This document shows, one piece after another, positions 40,771-49,955 of a DNA stretch of 64,000 bases. Where the stretch lies: positions 62,001 to 126,000 of the forward strand of contig NZ_JAHVJO010000004.1 of NCBI RefSeq assembly GCF_019801215.1, in the 5' to 3' direction. The notes below the pieces were generated by a model, which made no database searches, was not told where the DNA came from, and was given only the letters and a program-made list of their open reading frames with translations. Numbering within the stretch: position 1 is the stretch's first letter; the number at the start of each line of letters is the position of its first letter. Source of the DNA: Fictibacillus nanhaiensis. GTDB taxonomy: Bacteria; Bacillota; Bacilli; Bacillales; Fictibacillaceae. A program made the translations under genes and the position numbers.

Positions 40771-41481
40771 TCATTTTACATAATTAAATGCGCCACTAAC
40801 CTTTACACTTTTAGGAACCTTAATTAATAGGAATTCACTACCATGAGTGGATAAATTATTTAGTGAGTACATGTCTTTACTTTCACTAAATTGATTAAAT
40901 GCAAAGCCTTCCGTAAATTTATTGAAGGTTACTTCTACAGGTTCAGGTGCATATATCTTTAGGGTTTCCTCATTAATCAATATTTCTGGGGAGCCTTTTT
41001 CCTCCGTAAAATCGATCCCACCCACAATCATTTTGCTCATGTAATGTGTCACTTCCACAGAATTGTCATCAACAGGTTTACTGATTACAAAGACGTTAGG
41101 AGAGTATTCTTGCATGTCGTTGTTCGGAATGAGTAAATCTCTTTTATTGTAAGAAAAGGTCCATGTCTTTTTATCCGTAAATACCCTTTCTACTTCAAGC
41201 AGCTTTCCTGCCATTCCCGAATTAATGATAGCAATTTCAGCATCCTCTTGCTTTTTAACTTCTTCCCTATGCATTATTGTGCTATCAATCTTTTTAGCGG
41301 GAAAGAATGTATATGACAAAACAGTTGCAACGACTATGACCGTCACGTATCCTCCAACAATCCATTTCTTTTTTTGGGGGCTGCTGTGCCTTTTTTCACT
41401 AGACTTACTCGCGTATGTGCTGATTCCTACAACCAATACAATAATTACAAGTATGGGTAAAACGAAAAATAGTGCCGTCAT
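40771..41481 (-). CDS. Membrane-anchored protein of the YtrA-type operon, unknown function
   Basis: 236 residues. Two membrane helices (about 3-24 and 40-60) are followed by an extracytoplasmic domain of about 175 residues with mainly beta character (TWTFSYNKRDLLIPNN, VEVTHYMSKMIVGGIDF, VEVTFNKFTEGFAFNQF). No family was recognised. Its ATG overlaps the stop of the permease gene by 4 bp, so it is the last member of the GntR/ABC operon and may be an accessory component of the exporter or sensor. Confidence 0.65.
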   Translation of the reverse strand: MTALFFVLPILVIIVLVVGISTYASKSSEKRHSSPQKKKWIVGGYVTVIVVATVLSYTFFPAKKIDSTIMHREEVKKQEDAEIAIINSGMAGKLLEVERVFTDKKTWTFSYNKRDLLIPNNDMQEYSPNVFVISKPVDDNSVEVTHYMSKMIVGGIDFTEEKGSPEILINEETLKIYAPEPVEVTFNKFTEGFAFNQFSESKDMYSLNNLSTHGSEFLLIKVPKSVKVSGAFNYVK

Positions 41482-42218
41482 GCTCTAACCTCCATTCGAG
41501 CAGAGAGTATTATAGCAAAACCATAAAACAAGAGAGAGACCGACATGATTTTTATAATTAACAAAGACAATAGCGTTTCAGATAAAAAGTATAGCGAAAT
41601 GGAATGAAAGATTAACACGTCGTTATTCATACCATCAAGATACATTGCACCTACAAGTACTATTGGGAGAAAGAAGCTAAACAGCTTATTTTTCTGAATC
41701 AGCATTCCGACTAAATAACCAATACTTGTAAAAAGGAAAATGTAAAGTCCTGCTCCAATTATCCCTTTAGCTATTTGTAACGGAGTATGCTCGTTAACCA
41801 TAATGGAATCAACATTCATGATATTTGTGATTAAACGAAATAGATGACTTGAAAGAAATACCGTTAGTCCTGCAAACAGACTCGCTGAAATAAGAAATAA
41901 AATGTTTGAAAAATGGCTGGTAAGGCGGTTGGTTACAAAAGAAGTATCATCATATCTGTAAGCCTTTGTCGTGATAATTATGGCCGTAATAAAACCCCAT
42001 AACATCATGAACACAAGAATTAAGTCACCTGAGTAATAGTTAACTTTATAAGAGAATGTCCCTGATGATCCTCCACTCATCCCTGTACCGTTTAAAGAGA
42101 AGAAAATAGCAAGAACCTGAATGATTATTAAGGAAGAAAAGACACCTAGATAAGATTTCAGTTTATAACGGTATTGCTTTTTAACAATATCCCATGAATT
42201 AACCTCTACTAAAGACAT
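41478..42218 (-). CDS. ABC transporter permease subunit (ABC-2 type)
   Basis: 246 residues with six predicted membrane helices (about 24-44, 63-83, 106-128, 144-170, 178-194, 205-240), the layout of YtrC/D or BcrB-type permeases. The start is ATG 42218, 7 nt after AAGGAGGG; this lies inside the 3' end of the ATPase gene, so translation is coupled. It should form the membrane channel of an exporter, possibly for cell-wall-active peptides (inference from YtrA/BcrA relatives). Confidence 0.75.
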   Translation of the reverse strand: MSLVEVNSWDIVKKQYRYKLKSYLGVFSSLIIIQVLAIFFSLNGTGMSGGSSGTFSYKVNYYSGDLILVFMMLWGFITAIIITTKAYRYDDTSFVTNRLTSHFSNILFLISASLFAGLTVFLSSHLFRLITNIMNVDSIMVNEHTPLQIAKGIIGAGLYIFLFTSIGYLVGMLIQKNKLFSFFLPIVLVGAMYLDGMNNDVLIFHSISLYFLSETLLSLLIIKIMSVSLLFYGFAIILSARMEVRA

Positions 42219-43101
42219 GATCAATCCCTCCTTTTGATTTACTCGTCAAATGCATGCAGATATCTTCTGTAGAAACCTGCGAAATTCTCATACCTATTTC
42301 CCTCGCTTCTTCCAATTCACTCGAAGAACATTCATTTTTAATTACAACATAAGAGTCGTCATTTCCGATCTCATGCGTGAAGATCCTTTCTCTATTTGAT
42401 AGCCATTGATTTATCCGATCTGTTTTCCCGGTAATTCCAATCGCATATTCCTTTAGTTCTGCTACCGAGATATGAAGTAATTTCTCACCATTCTTAATCA
42501 GAAGAATATCTTCTAAAATATCTTCAATTTCCTCTAAAAGATGACTGGATAGAATAATTGTCCGAGGATGCGCAATATAATCCTTTAAAAGTGCACGGTA
42601 AAAGTCTTTTCTCGTTCCAGCATCCATTCCGCTAGTCGGTTCATCGAAAATCGTGAGTGGACAGTGGGCAGCCAAGCCTATAATCATGTTGAACGTACTT
42701 TTATTTCCTTTTGATAGATTTACATGACTTTGATCAGGGTTTAATGAAAAATATTTAAATAAGCGGTTAGCAAGGTTTTTATCCCAATTCACATAAAACT
42801 CCCCTGCCGTTTCAAGCAACTGTCCAAGTGTTAAAGCAGGTGAAAAACTCATACTGTTATCTATAAAAATCGTGTTTGCAGATACTTTTAAATTATTGAA
42901 TGGATTCTCAGAAAACACCTGAATGTTACCAGAGTTATGATGAAGATAACCTGCTATCATTTTGAGCAGTGTCGTTTTCCCTGCTCCATTTCTTCCAACT
43001 AAGCCTGTAATTTTATTTTCAGCTAGAGTAAAAGTCAGATCATTTACGGCTTTTACTCTTCCATATTGCTTAGTAAGATTCTTGCATTCTACAACCTTCA
43101 T
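42199..43101 (-). CDS. ABC transporter ATP-binding protein (YtrB/BcrA-like)
   Basis: 300 residues. Walker A GRNGAGKTTLLKMIAG near 36-51, Walker B LTIFDEPTSGMD near 151-162, H-loop LSSHLLEEIEDIL near 185. The signature motif is LSKGNKSTFNMI (residue 130), a departure from the standard LSGGQ seen also in YtrB/BcrA-like exporters. A C-terminal domain of about 90 residues follows. ATGA overlap with the GntR gene upstream and overlap with the permease downstream define one operon. Confidence 0.85.
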   Translation of the reverse strand: MKVVECKNLTKQYGRVKAVNDLTFTLAENKITGLVGRNGAGKTTLLKMIAGYLHHNSGNIQVFSENPFNNLKVSANTIFIDNSMSFSPALTLGQLLETAGEFYVNWDKNLANRLFKYFSLNPDQSHVNLSKGNKSTFNMIIGLAAHCPLTIFDEPTSGMDAGTRKDFYRALLKDYIAHPRTIILSSHLLEEIEDILEDILLIKNGEKLLHISVAELKEYAIGITGKTDRINQWLSNRERIFTHEIGNDDSYVVIKNECSSSELEEAREIGMRISQVSTEDICMHLTSKSKGGIDHVFSRG

Positions 43102-43484
43102 TTCTGATCCCCCTTTAGCTTCTGATGCATGCCTCTAATCATTTCCACAAGTTCCTCTTCATTTACCTGGAGCTGAACAGCCTCTTTAGCCAGCTCATTG
43201 ACCATTGCCCTAAGCTTTGTGTTTTTTCTTTTATTTAGAATAATATGTCTTGCATCCGTTGCAACAAACATTCCTAATCCCCGCTTTTTATAAAGAACAT
43301 TTTCTTCAGCTAAAATGTTAATTCCCTTTGCAGCTGTTGCAGGGTTGATATTAAACATTTCAGCCAATTGGTATTGAGAATAAATTTTCTCGTCACATTG
43401 AATGGCTTGTATCAGTATTTCAGTTTCTAGCCACTCAGCAATTTGAACATAGATCGGTTTCATACTGTCAGAATTCAAAATCAA
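43098..43484 (-). CDS. GntR-family repressor, YtrA subfamily
   Basis: 128 residues: winged HTH (DSMKPIYVQIAEWLETEILIQ, YSQYQLAEMFNINPATAAKGINILAEENVLYKKRGLGMFVA, residues 7-75) and a short C-terminal dimerisation helix pair, as in YtrA. Start is TTG 43484, 6 nt after GGAGGTGAT; the longer ATG at 43511 precedes that site. It is the first gene of its operon and a perfect 11-bp inverted repeat lies directly upstream, so it probably represses its own transporter. Confidence 0.85.
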   Translation of the reverse strand: MILNSDSMKPIYVQIAEWLETEILIQAIQCDEKIYSQYQLAEMFNINPATAAKGINILAEENVLYKKRGLGMFVATDARHIILNKRKNTKLRAMVNELAKEAVQLQVNEEELVEMIRGMHQKLKGDQK

Positions 43485-43511
43485 ACGAACATCACCTCCG
43501 ACATACCACAT

Positions 43512-43537
43512 TAGTACATTACTCTTGTAATGTACTA
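43512..43537. promoter_or_regulatory. Palindromic operator candidate for the YtrA-type repressor
   Basis: TAGTACATTAC, 4-bp spacer, GTAATGTACTA (perfect 11-bp arms), 27 bp before the GntR start and overlapping the expected promoter. The half site resembles YtrA-type recognition sequences. Confidence 0.7.
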
Positions 43538-43573
43538 TATATTACCAAAATATGCAAAAATAGTTTTGCGGCA

Positions 43574-43606
43574 CAAAAAAGCAACCTCCTCCTAGGAAGT
43601 TGCTTA
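43574..43606 (-). terminator. Terminator after the FAD oxidoreductase gene
   Basis: AGCAACTTCCTAGGAGGAGG then TTGCTTTTTTG on the minus strand. Confidence 0.8.
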
Positions 43607-43616
43607 TTATTACTAT

Positions 43617-44729
43617 TTAAATGGCTCCTGTAACATCGTAGCTACCAAGGTCAATCTCTGTTGGTTTATCAAGCGCGAGTTTCGCTAGCTCTCTACCTAG
43701 ATAAGGTCCGCTCGTTAAACCTGATGCGCCTAAACCATTGGCTATCATAATGCCTTTAAAATTTGGCAATGGTCCGATAACCGGCAGAAAACCTGGAGTA
43801 AATGGGCGGAAGCCAACTCTTGTTTCCAGTATTGTGCTTTCGGATAAACCAGGTGCTACGGTTAAGGCTTTCGTGAGAATCTCATTTACTCCACCCGCTG
43901 TTACACGGTTATCAAATCCGGCTTCATCTTCATGTGTGGCTCCAACTACAATCCGGCCACCTTCGAATGCAAGGATGTATCGGTTCGTCGGCGGCATCAC
44001 TACAGGCCAAGTGTTTGTTTCTATTTCAGGCAATTCAAGATGAACGATTTGGGCTTTTTGATGAGTAACATTGAAGTTTATGCCAAGAGGCTGTAAAAGT
44101 TCTTGTGACCATGCCCCTGCTGTAGCAATTACCTGATCTGCCAACAGCGTTTGTCCTTCTCGTTTTATTCCGACGACTCTGTTTTCTTCGTGGACGATTG
44201 ATGCATTCCCGTGGATGATTGTCGCGCCATTTTTGATAGCAGCATTGATTAGAGCATTTCGTAAAGCTCTTCCGTTTACTCGTGCTCCCCCGCTTACAAA
44301 AACGGATCCAAATTCTTCAGATAGTGGCGGAAATAGTTTTCTTGTTTCAGCAGGTGACAGAATTGCAATCTCACCGATTTCAGCAGCATCTTCCCGGCGT
44401 TTTCGCGCTCTTTCTGCCATTTGTTCAAGCTTATCAAGGTCCGTATGCAGACTAATAGCTCCTACACGTTTGTAGCCGGTATCTGTTTCCCCGTCAGCTT
44501 CTAACTGAGCAATCAACTCAGGATAGTAACGAGCTCCACCTTTTGCGAGCTGATACCAAGCTTTGTTTCGCCGCTGCGAAAGCCAAGGACAAACGATTCC
44601 AGCTGCAGCATCCGTTGCCTGACCTCTATCTTGGCGATCAATTAAAGTCACATCTGCACCAGACTTCGCTAAGTGATAAGCCGTTGAAGCACCTAGGATG
44701 CCTGCACCAATCACAATAATTTTTTTCAT
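43617..44729 (-). CDS. FAD-dependent amino-acid oxidoreductase (DAO family)
   Basis: 370 residues. N-terminal dinucleotide fold KIIVIGAGILGASTAYHLAKSGADVTLIDR; AAAGIVCPWLSQRRNKAW near 42; second FAD segment VIATAGAWSQELLQPLG near 200; C-terminal RVGFRPFTPGFLPVIGPLPNFKGIMIANGLGASGLTSGPYLG near 305-345, typical of DadA/glycine-oxidase-like enzymes. It probably oxidises a D-amino acid or related secondary amine in the cytoplasm. Single-gene unit. A short stretch matching one arm of the recQ palindrome lies upstream at 44773-44784. Confidence 0.85.
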   Translation of the reverse strand: MKKIIVIGAGILGASTAYHLAKSGADVTLIDRQDRGQATDAAAGIVCPWLSQRRNKAWYQLAKGGARYYPELIAQLEADGETDTGYKRVGAISLHTDLDKLEQMAERARKRREDAAEIGEIAILSPAETRKLFPPLSEEFGSVFVSGGARVNGRALRNALINAAIKNGATIIHGNASIVHEENRVVGIKREGQTLLADQVIATAGAWSQELLQPLGINFNVTHQKAQIVHLELPEIETNTWPVVMPPTNRYILAFEGGRIVVGATHEDEAGFDNRVTAGGVNEILTKALTVAPGLSESTILETRVGFRPFTPGFLPVIGPLPNFKGIMIANGLGASGLTSGPYLGRELAKLALDKPTEIDLGSYDVTGAI

Positions 44730-44772
44730 ATAAAAACACCTTTGGTAATAAAATTTTTATTTAGATTGTAAC

Positions 44773-44784
44773 ACAGACCCCTTC
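44773..44784. repeat. Half-site of the GC-rich palindromic element
   Basis: ACAGACCCCTTC, identical over 12 bp to the right arm of the recQ copy, but the left arm is absent. Could be a decayed copy or chance. Confidence 0.3.
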
Positions 44785-44919
44785 TATAAAAGTAAAAGCT
44801 GCTAATTCATATGCTCAATCAACAGCTTATCCCCTACATATTGAATTCAGACAGAAAACTTGATGAAATTAAAAGACAACGCCAAATTTGCTTGCGCTGC
44901 CTTTTTAGTTCTTCTTCTT

Positions 44920-45315
44920 TTATTTTGCATTCTCGTCTGGTTGATGAATTCCGAAAATATTGCCTTCTGTATCTTTGTAGTATCCTTGCCATGCCATTCC
45001 GGGAAGTGCGTATTTTGGCATCGCTACCTTGCCGCCATTCTCTAGAATTTTCGCCTCAGTTTCATCATAACTTGCTACACTCATCGTACAAGCATACCCA
45101 TTTAAAGCTTGATTAGGTTCAGGCGGTGCGCTTTGACGTTTCATCAGAGCCCCATTGATCCCCATCTCTTTATCGTCCCCAGTTACTGCCCCATAGTAAG
45201 GCATTCCTGCGTATTCACTCCAATCTTGAAAAGACCAGCCGAACACCTCTCCATAAAACTTCATTGCCCGTTCCATATCATCCACATGGATTTCAAAATG
45301 CACTAATCTCCCCAT
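44920..45315 (-). CDS. VOC-family protein
   Basis: 131 residues: VHFEIHVDDMERAMKFYGEVFGWSF at the start and a C-terminal GKVAMPKYALPGMAWQGYYKDTEGNIFGIHQPD, the pattern of glyoxalase/bleomycin-resistance superfamily members near CFP32 or YdeL-type proteins. The metal ligands His (FEIH) and Glu/His (GIHQ) are partly kept. Substrate unknown. AGGAGGTAG precedes ATG 45315. Confidence 0.75.
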   Translation of the reverse strand: MGRLVHFEIHVDDMERAMKFYGEVFGWSFQDWSEYAGMPYYGAVTGDDKEMGINGALMKRQSAPPEPNQALNGYACTMSVASYDETEAKILENGGKVAMPKYALPGMAWQGYYKDTEGNIFGIHQPDENAK

Positions 45316-45418
45316 AATCTACCTCCTGTTTTTTCGATAATCAATGATCACTTAAAGTCATTCCATATACTTTCTAACAATTCCTCTTAACGAATGAGTA
45401 TTTGTGAATAAGGCATAT

Positions 45419-45457
45419 TAAAAGGCACCACCAACTTTAAAGTCGTTGGGGTGCCAT
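45419..45457 (-). terminator. Terminator after sstT
   Basis: GGCACCCCAACGACTTTAAA then GTTGGTGGTGCC and TTTT on the minus strand; 11-bp stem with one mismatch. Confidence 0.85.
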
Positions 45458-45483
45458 TCATTTTGAAGCGTAAGAAAACTTCT

Positions 45484-46722
45484 TTATGCTGCTTTTTTGA
45501 TATTGATTTCTTTTCCTTCTTTACGCAACTCTTTATATTCAGCTATTGCAGTAAAAAGAACGTCTGTCGATGAGTTAAGCGCCGTTTCAAAAGAATCTTG
45601 TAAAACTCCAATGATAAAGCCGACACCTACTACCTGCATCGCCACGTCACCCGGGATACCGAACAAGCTACACGCTAGAGGAATCAATAACAGTGATCCG
45701 CCAGCAACGCCTGAAGCACCACAAGCACTAACAGCTGATAAAATGCTAAGGAGAACTGCAGTAGGAAAATCCACGTGAATATCTAGTGTATGAACCGCGG
45801 CAAGTGTCAAAACTGAAATTGTAACCGCAGCACCCGCCATGTTGATCGTCGCTCCTAATGGAATGGATACGGAATAATTATCTTTGTCCAAACCAAGCTT
45901 CTCACATAACTTCATATTTACGGGAATATTAGAAGCTGAGCTGCGTGTGAAAAATGCTGTTATACCACTTTCTTTCAAACACTTGAAAACAAGCGGATAA
46001 GGATTTTGTTTAATCGCTAGGAACACAATGATAGGATTGACAACTAACGCTACGATAGCCATACAACCAATCAATAACCCAAGTAACTTACCATAGCTTA
46101 ATAACGAATCTATACCGTTTGCCGTAATCGACTCAAATACTAATCCCATAATTCCTAATGGTGCAAATTTAATTATCCAAGTAACGATTTTAGAGACAGC
46201 ATCTGAAACATTAGAGATCATCGTTTTAGTCGTGTCCTTCGCACTTCTTAAAGCAAGACCCAAAAGTACTGCCCAAGCCAAAATACCGATGTAGTTTGCA
46301 TTTACAAGGGCGTTAACAGGGTTATCAACCACGTTCATCAATAATGACTTGAGAACTTCTACAACACCACCTGGAGGCGTTACACCTTCCGCGCCTTTTC
46401 CAAGGGTCAAATCTACAGGGAAAATAAAACTTGCAAAGACAGCTGTTAACCCTGCTAAGAATGTTCCTAAAAGGTAGAGGAAGATAATCGATTTCATGTT
46501 CGTTTGATGGCCCGCCTTATGTTGGGCGATAGCCGACATGACTAAGAATAATACCAACACAGGTGCAATAGCTTTCAAAGCACCTACGAATAAAGAACCA
46601 AATATAACAACAGGTTTTGCTGCTTGTGGAATCGCTACTGCTAGGATAATACCAACAATTAATCCTATAATAATCTGTTTAACAAGACTCAACTGATTCC
46701 ACTTTTTCAGTATACTTTCCAT
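45484..46722 (-). CDS. sstT: Serine/threonine:sodium symporter SstT
   Basis: 412 residues of the dicarboxylate/amino-acid:cation symporter fold, about nine membrane helices. [21 protein letters not shown] at the N-terminus, [30 protein letters not shown] (the serine-rich hairpin) near 255-285 and [30 protein letters not shown] near 290-318 match SstT closely. It imports serine and threonine with sodium. ATG 46722 is chosen (GGTGAT upstream). A 10-bp inverted repeat lies in the leader at 46802-46834. Confidence 0.95.
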   Translation of the reverse strand: MESILKKWNQLSLVKQIIIGLIVGIILAVAIPQAAKPVVIFGSLFVGALKAIAPVLVLFLVMSAIAQHKAGHQTNMKSIIFLYLLGTFLAGLTAVFASFIFPVDLTLGKGAEGVTPPGGVVEVLKSLLMNVVDNPVNALVNANYIGILAWAVLLGLALRSAKDTTKTMISNVSDAVSKIVTWIIKFAPLGIMGLVFESITANGIDSLLSYGKLLGLLIGCMAIVALVVNPIIVFLAIKQNPYPLVFKCLKESGITAFFTRSSASNIPVNMKLCEKLGLDKDNYSVSIPLGATINMAGAAVTISVLTLAAVHTLDIHVDFPTAVLLSILSAVSACGASGVAGGSLLLIPLACSLFGIPGDVAMQVVGVGFIIGVLQDSFETALNSSTDVLFTAIAEYKELRKEGKEINIKKAA

Positions 46723-46801
46723 AGATGTCATCACCAACCTAAGTTAGAATTGTATTGCTGTTTATTCTTAATAACCTGTAATATAATAAAATCTTTTCCC
46801 A

Positions 46802-46834
46802 GTGGAATAATGGAAGTTCATCTAATTATTCCAC
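46802..46834. promoter_or_regulatory. Inverted repeat in the sstT leader
   Basis: GTGGAATAAT, 13-nt spacer, ATTATTCCAC, extended by CCA/TGG with one bulge. No T-run, so an operator or mRNA hairpin rather than a terminator. Confidence 0.45.
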
Positions 46835-47159
46835 CTGGTAAAGACAACTGTTCTTCTAATAAATAGTATTATAGTGAGTCTTTCGACGAATTACAATTTA
46901 TTTAAAGATGTTTTAATTATTTTAATTTTCGTTCTTTTTAGAAGCCTTCATTAGAATGGACACAAATCTTCTGCAAACTATTATTTCAAAATAATTTTTA
47001 ACGTTTATTTTTATGAGTAGGAACCTTTTATAGTATAAATAAACGAGCCTTCCAATTGAAAAGCTCTTTCTTACAATTACATCAGTTATTATCTTTACTT
47101 ACAACACGGACGCTTCCACATTAGATGTGCGCTGAATCATTACATCTGTTATTCACCTA
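46835..47159. other. Gene-free AT-rich stretch upstream of sstT
   Basis: No supported reading frame. ATTACATC(A/T)GTTATT occurs twice, 63 bp apart (47076 and 47139), with weaker similarities between; this could be a decayed 21-bp-period array, but the intermediate units are too degraded to call. Confidence 0.3.
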
Positions 47160-47196
47160 AAAAACAAAATCCACCTAGCATTACGCTTGGTGGATA
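47160..47196 (-). terminator. Terminator after the Dus gene
   Basis: ATCCACCAAGCGTAATGCTA then GGTGGATTTTG on the minus strand; AT-flanked, likely effective in both directions. Confidence 0.75.
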
Positions 47197-47271
47197 GGAT
47201 CTTTTTTTGTCCTGATTTCTCTTCTTTTCGTAAATCTTTCGGTTGCAAAGGAACGTGACGATTACATCATT

Positions 47272-48249
47272 TCACTGTCCCGTCCCATCCATATTTTTTT
47301 CAAACTTATCAAGCAATGCACGCACTTCATCTGTTGATTTCGTGTTCATCAATTGATTTCGCAACTCAGCAGCTCCTGGGAATCCTTTGACATAGATTTT
47401 GAAAAAGCGATGAAGTCCTGTGATTGAACGGGGCACTGCTTCCGCATATTGATCCTGAAGGTCAAGCTGCAGTTTTAAAAGATCAAGGTATTCTTTACTG
47501 CTGTGTTCTTTTGGCTCTTTTTCAAAAGCAAAAGGATTTTTAAAGATCCCTCGTCCGATCATAACGCCATCAATCCCGTATTTTTCTGCAAGCTGCAGCC
47601 CGACTTGACGGTCAGGGATGTCTCCATTGATCGTTAACAGCGTATTTGGTGCGATACGGTCACGTAATTTTTTGATTTCTGGAATAAGCTCCCAGTGCGC
47701 ATCTACTAGGCTCATTTCCTCTCTTGTACGTAAATGAATAGAAAGGTTTGCTATATCTTGTTTTAAAATATGCGCAAGCCAATCCTCCCACTCATTTACC
47801 TCTTTAAAGCCAAGTCGTGTTTTCACGCTGACAGGCAGACCACCCGCTTTTGCTGCTTGAATCAGTTCTGCCGCAACGTCAGGACGCAGGATAAGGCCAC
47901 TCCCTTTTCCTCTCGATGCGACATTCGGTACAGGGCAGCCCATATTAATATCGATGCCTTTAAAACCCATCTCTTTCATACCAATACTCATTTGACGGAA
48001 ATATTCGGGATTATCTCCCCAAATATGTGCCACCATTGGCTGTTCATCTTCTGTAAACATTAAACGGCCGCGGACACTATTCTTGCCTTCTGGGTGACAA
48101 TAGCTATCTGAGTTTGTAAACTCTGTGAAAAACACATCCGGCCGGCCAGCTTTACTTACAACGTGACGAAAAACAACGTCTGTCACATCTTCCATTGGTG
48201 CAAGTACAAAAAATGGACGTGGTAAATCACGCCAAAAATTATCTATCAT
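47272..48249 (-). CDS. tRNA-dihydrouridine synthase (Dus family)
   Basis: About 325 residues, FMN TIM barrel plus C-terminal helical RNA-binding domain. [22 protein letters not shown] near residue 15 (FMN binding), [23 protein letters not shown] near 97-119 (catalytic Cys in NMGCPVP), [10 protein letters not shown] near 138, [15 protein letters not shown] near 228. It reduces uridines in the tRNA D-loop. ATG 48249 is preferred over the GTG at 48270, with AGAGGA about 12 nt upstream. Confidence 0.9.
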   Translation of the reverse strand: MIDNFWRDLPRPFFVLAPMEDVTDVVFRHVVSKAGRPDVFFTEFTNSDSYCHPEGKNSVRGRLMFTEDEQPMVAHIWGDNPEYFRQMSIGMKEMGFKGIDINMGCPVPNVASRGKGSGLILRPDVAAELIQAAKAGGLPVSVKTRLGFKEVNEWEDWLAHILKQDIANLSIHLRTREEMSLVDAHWELIPEIKKLRDRIAPNTLLTINGDIPDRQVGLQLAEKYGIDGVMIGRGIFKNPFAFEKEPKEHSSKEYLDLLKLQLDLQDQYAEAVPRSITGLHRFFKIYVKGFPGAAELRNQLMNTKSTDEVRALLDKFEKNMDGTGQ

Positions 48250-48430
48250 TTCAAGCTCAATTCCTCTCACTATGGATACTACTACAAATTATTCTTTTAC
48301 ACTTATATCATGTCTACTAACTGATTATCAAACTCTGTACATTTATAATTTATGGAAAATCATTATTAAGAGCATAACTCTAAACACGCAATCGCTTTAT
48401 ACCTGTAATTTTTGTGTAAAAAGTAAACTA

Positions 48431-48461
48431 AAAAGCCTTATCCACCAAGGAATAAGGCTCT
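48431..48461 (-). terminator. Terminator after the RlmCD gene
   Basis: AGCCTTATTCCTTGGTGGAT then AAGGCTTTTTA on the minus strand. Confidence 0.85.
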
Positions 48462-48466
48462 TATAG

Positions 48467-49846
48467 TCATAGGAGTACAAGTTTCGCAACTGCCTCCACG
48501 TGCGTCGTCTGCGGAAACATATCCACGGGTTGCACTTCCACTGTTTGGAATCCACCGTCTTCCAATACCCGAAGGTCGCGTGCGAGTGTTGCTGGGTTGC
48601 AGCTTACATACACAACGCGTTTTGGTTTCATTTCAATGATCGTTTTAAGCAGTTCTTCGTCGCACCCTTTTCGTGGTGGATCGACAACAATGACGTCTGG
48701 TGTGATGCCTTGTTTTTTCCACTCTGGAATCACTTCTTCTGATTTACCAACGGCAAACTCAGCATTTGTGATGTTGTTCAGTTCCGCATTACGTCTCGCA
48801 TCTTCAATGGCTTCCGGTACAATTTCAACTCCGTACACTTTCTTCGCTTTTTGAGCAAGAAACAGAGAGATAGTCCCGATTCCGCAATACGCATCAATGA
48901 CGGTTTCATCACCGTTTAGTTCAGCATATTTTAACGCTTGATCATAAAGCACTTTCGTTTGATCAGGATTAATCTGATAAAACGATCGGGCTGAGATGGC
49001 AAACTTAATGTCACCGATGTAATCATGAATGTACTCTGCGCCCCATAGCACTCGGGTTTCGTCTCCAAAAATCACATTTGTGCGTTTTGTGTTCACGTTC
49101 TGTACGATCGATTTGATCTCTGGAAGAGCTGCTGTTATGTCTTCAACAATCTTTTTCCGTTTTGGTAAGTCTTTTCCGTTCGTTACAAGGACAATCATTA
49201 AATCACCTGTTGTTTTTCCGTAACGGGCGATAATATGACGCAGCATGCCTTTATGCTTTTGTTCGTCGTATGCGGTGATATTGTATTTATTCACAATCTC
49301 TTTTACTGCTTGTACGGCGTCATCGTTCGTGTCACCTGTAATGATGCAGCTGTCCATCTCTACGATTTCGTGGCTGCGTTTTTGATAAAAGCCTGTGATG
49401 ATTCGACCTTCACGCTCACCAACGGGTACTTGGGTTTTGTTCCGGTAGCGCCATGGTTCTTCTCCCATACCAAGTGTCGGCAGGACGGGAACGTTTTCTA
49501 GTTTACCGATTCGAGTGAGGACATCTTCTACTTGCTTTCGTTTATATGCAAGCTGCCCTTCATAGGATAAGTGCTGCAGCTGGCAGCCTCCACACCATTT
49601 ATAGATTGGGCATGGCGCCTCAACTCGTTCAGGACTTTCTTCAATAAGCTCCTCTAGCCTTCCAAATCCGAAGCCTTTTTTTATGCCAACTACCTTTACT
49701 TTTGCTCGTTCTCCTGGCAAGGTGTTCGGTACGAACAAAGTAAATCCATTAACACGTGCTACTCCAGCGCCTTCATGAGTTAAGTCCACTATATCTACTT
49801 CATAACTTTCATTCTTATGAACAGGCAAAACAGCCTTTGTCATTTT
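48467..49846 (-). CDS. rlmD: 23S rRNA (uracil-C5) methyltransferase RlmCD/RlmD
   Basis: About 459 residues. TRAM domain (about 1-65; [32 protein letters not shown]), a Cys cluster [15 protein letters not shown] (likely a [4Fe-4S] site, about 80-95), and a class I methyltransferase domain with [24 protein letters not shown] near 316-340, DPPRKGC near 399 and catalytic [12 protein letters not shown] near 420. Bacillus YefA modifies both U747 and U1939. ATG 49846 or 49840 are possible starts (AAAGGGACG upstream); the longer frame is unlikely. The protein is next to DgkB apart from a protease gene between them. Confidence 0.9.
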   Translation of the reverse strand, partial: KMTKAVLPVHKNESYEVDIVDLTHEGAGVARVNGFTLFVPNTLPGERAKVKVVGIKKGFGFGRLEELIEESPERVEAPCPIYKWCGGCQLQHLSYEGQLAYKRKQVEDVLTRIGKLENVPVLPTLGMGEEPWRYRNKTQVPVGEREGRIITGFYQKRSHEIVEMDSCIITGDTNDDAVQAVKEIVNKYNITAYDEQKHKGMLRHIIARYGKTTGDLMIVLVTNGKDLPKRKKIVEDITAALPEIKSIVQNVNTKRTNVIFGDETRVLWGAEYIHDYIGDIKFAISARSFYQINPDQTKVLYDQALKYAELNGDETVIDAYCGIGTISLFLAQKAKKVYGVEIVPEAIEDARRNAELNNITNAEFAVGKSEEVIPEWKKQGITPDVIVVDPPRKGCDEELLKTIIEMKPKRVVYVSCNPATLARDLRVLEDGGFQTVEVQPVDMFPQTTHVEAVAKLVLL

Positions 49847-49911
49847 CATCGTCCCTTTTTGTCCAATATGCTTTTCTGATTGTAGCACAACTGCATGTGG
49901 ACACCAAATGG

Positions 49912-49945
49912 CAAAAAAAGAACAGACCTGTAAAAAGTCTGTTCC
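49912..49945 (-). terminator. Terminator after the protease gene
   Basis: GGAACAGACTTTTTACAGGT then CTGTTCTTTTTTTG on the minus strand, within a few bases of the protease stop. Confidence 0.85.
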
Positions 49946-49955
49946 TTCGTTTTTT

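Noticed and set aside
44870-44908. Terminator after the VOC gene at 44.9 kb
   Set aside because: The stem has a mismatch in the middle and poor T-run; not strong enough to call.
47076-47153. Possible fifth 21-bp-period array
   Set aside because: Only the two end units (63 bp apart) match well; the two in between are too degraded to separate from chance in AT-rich DNA.
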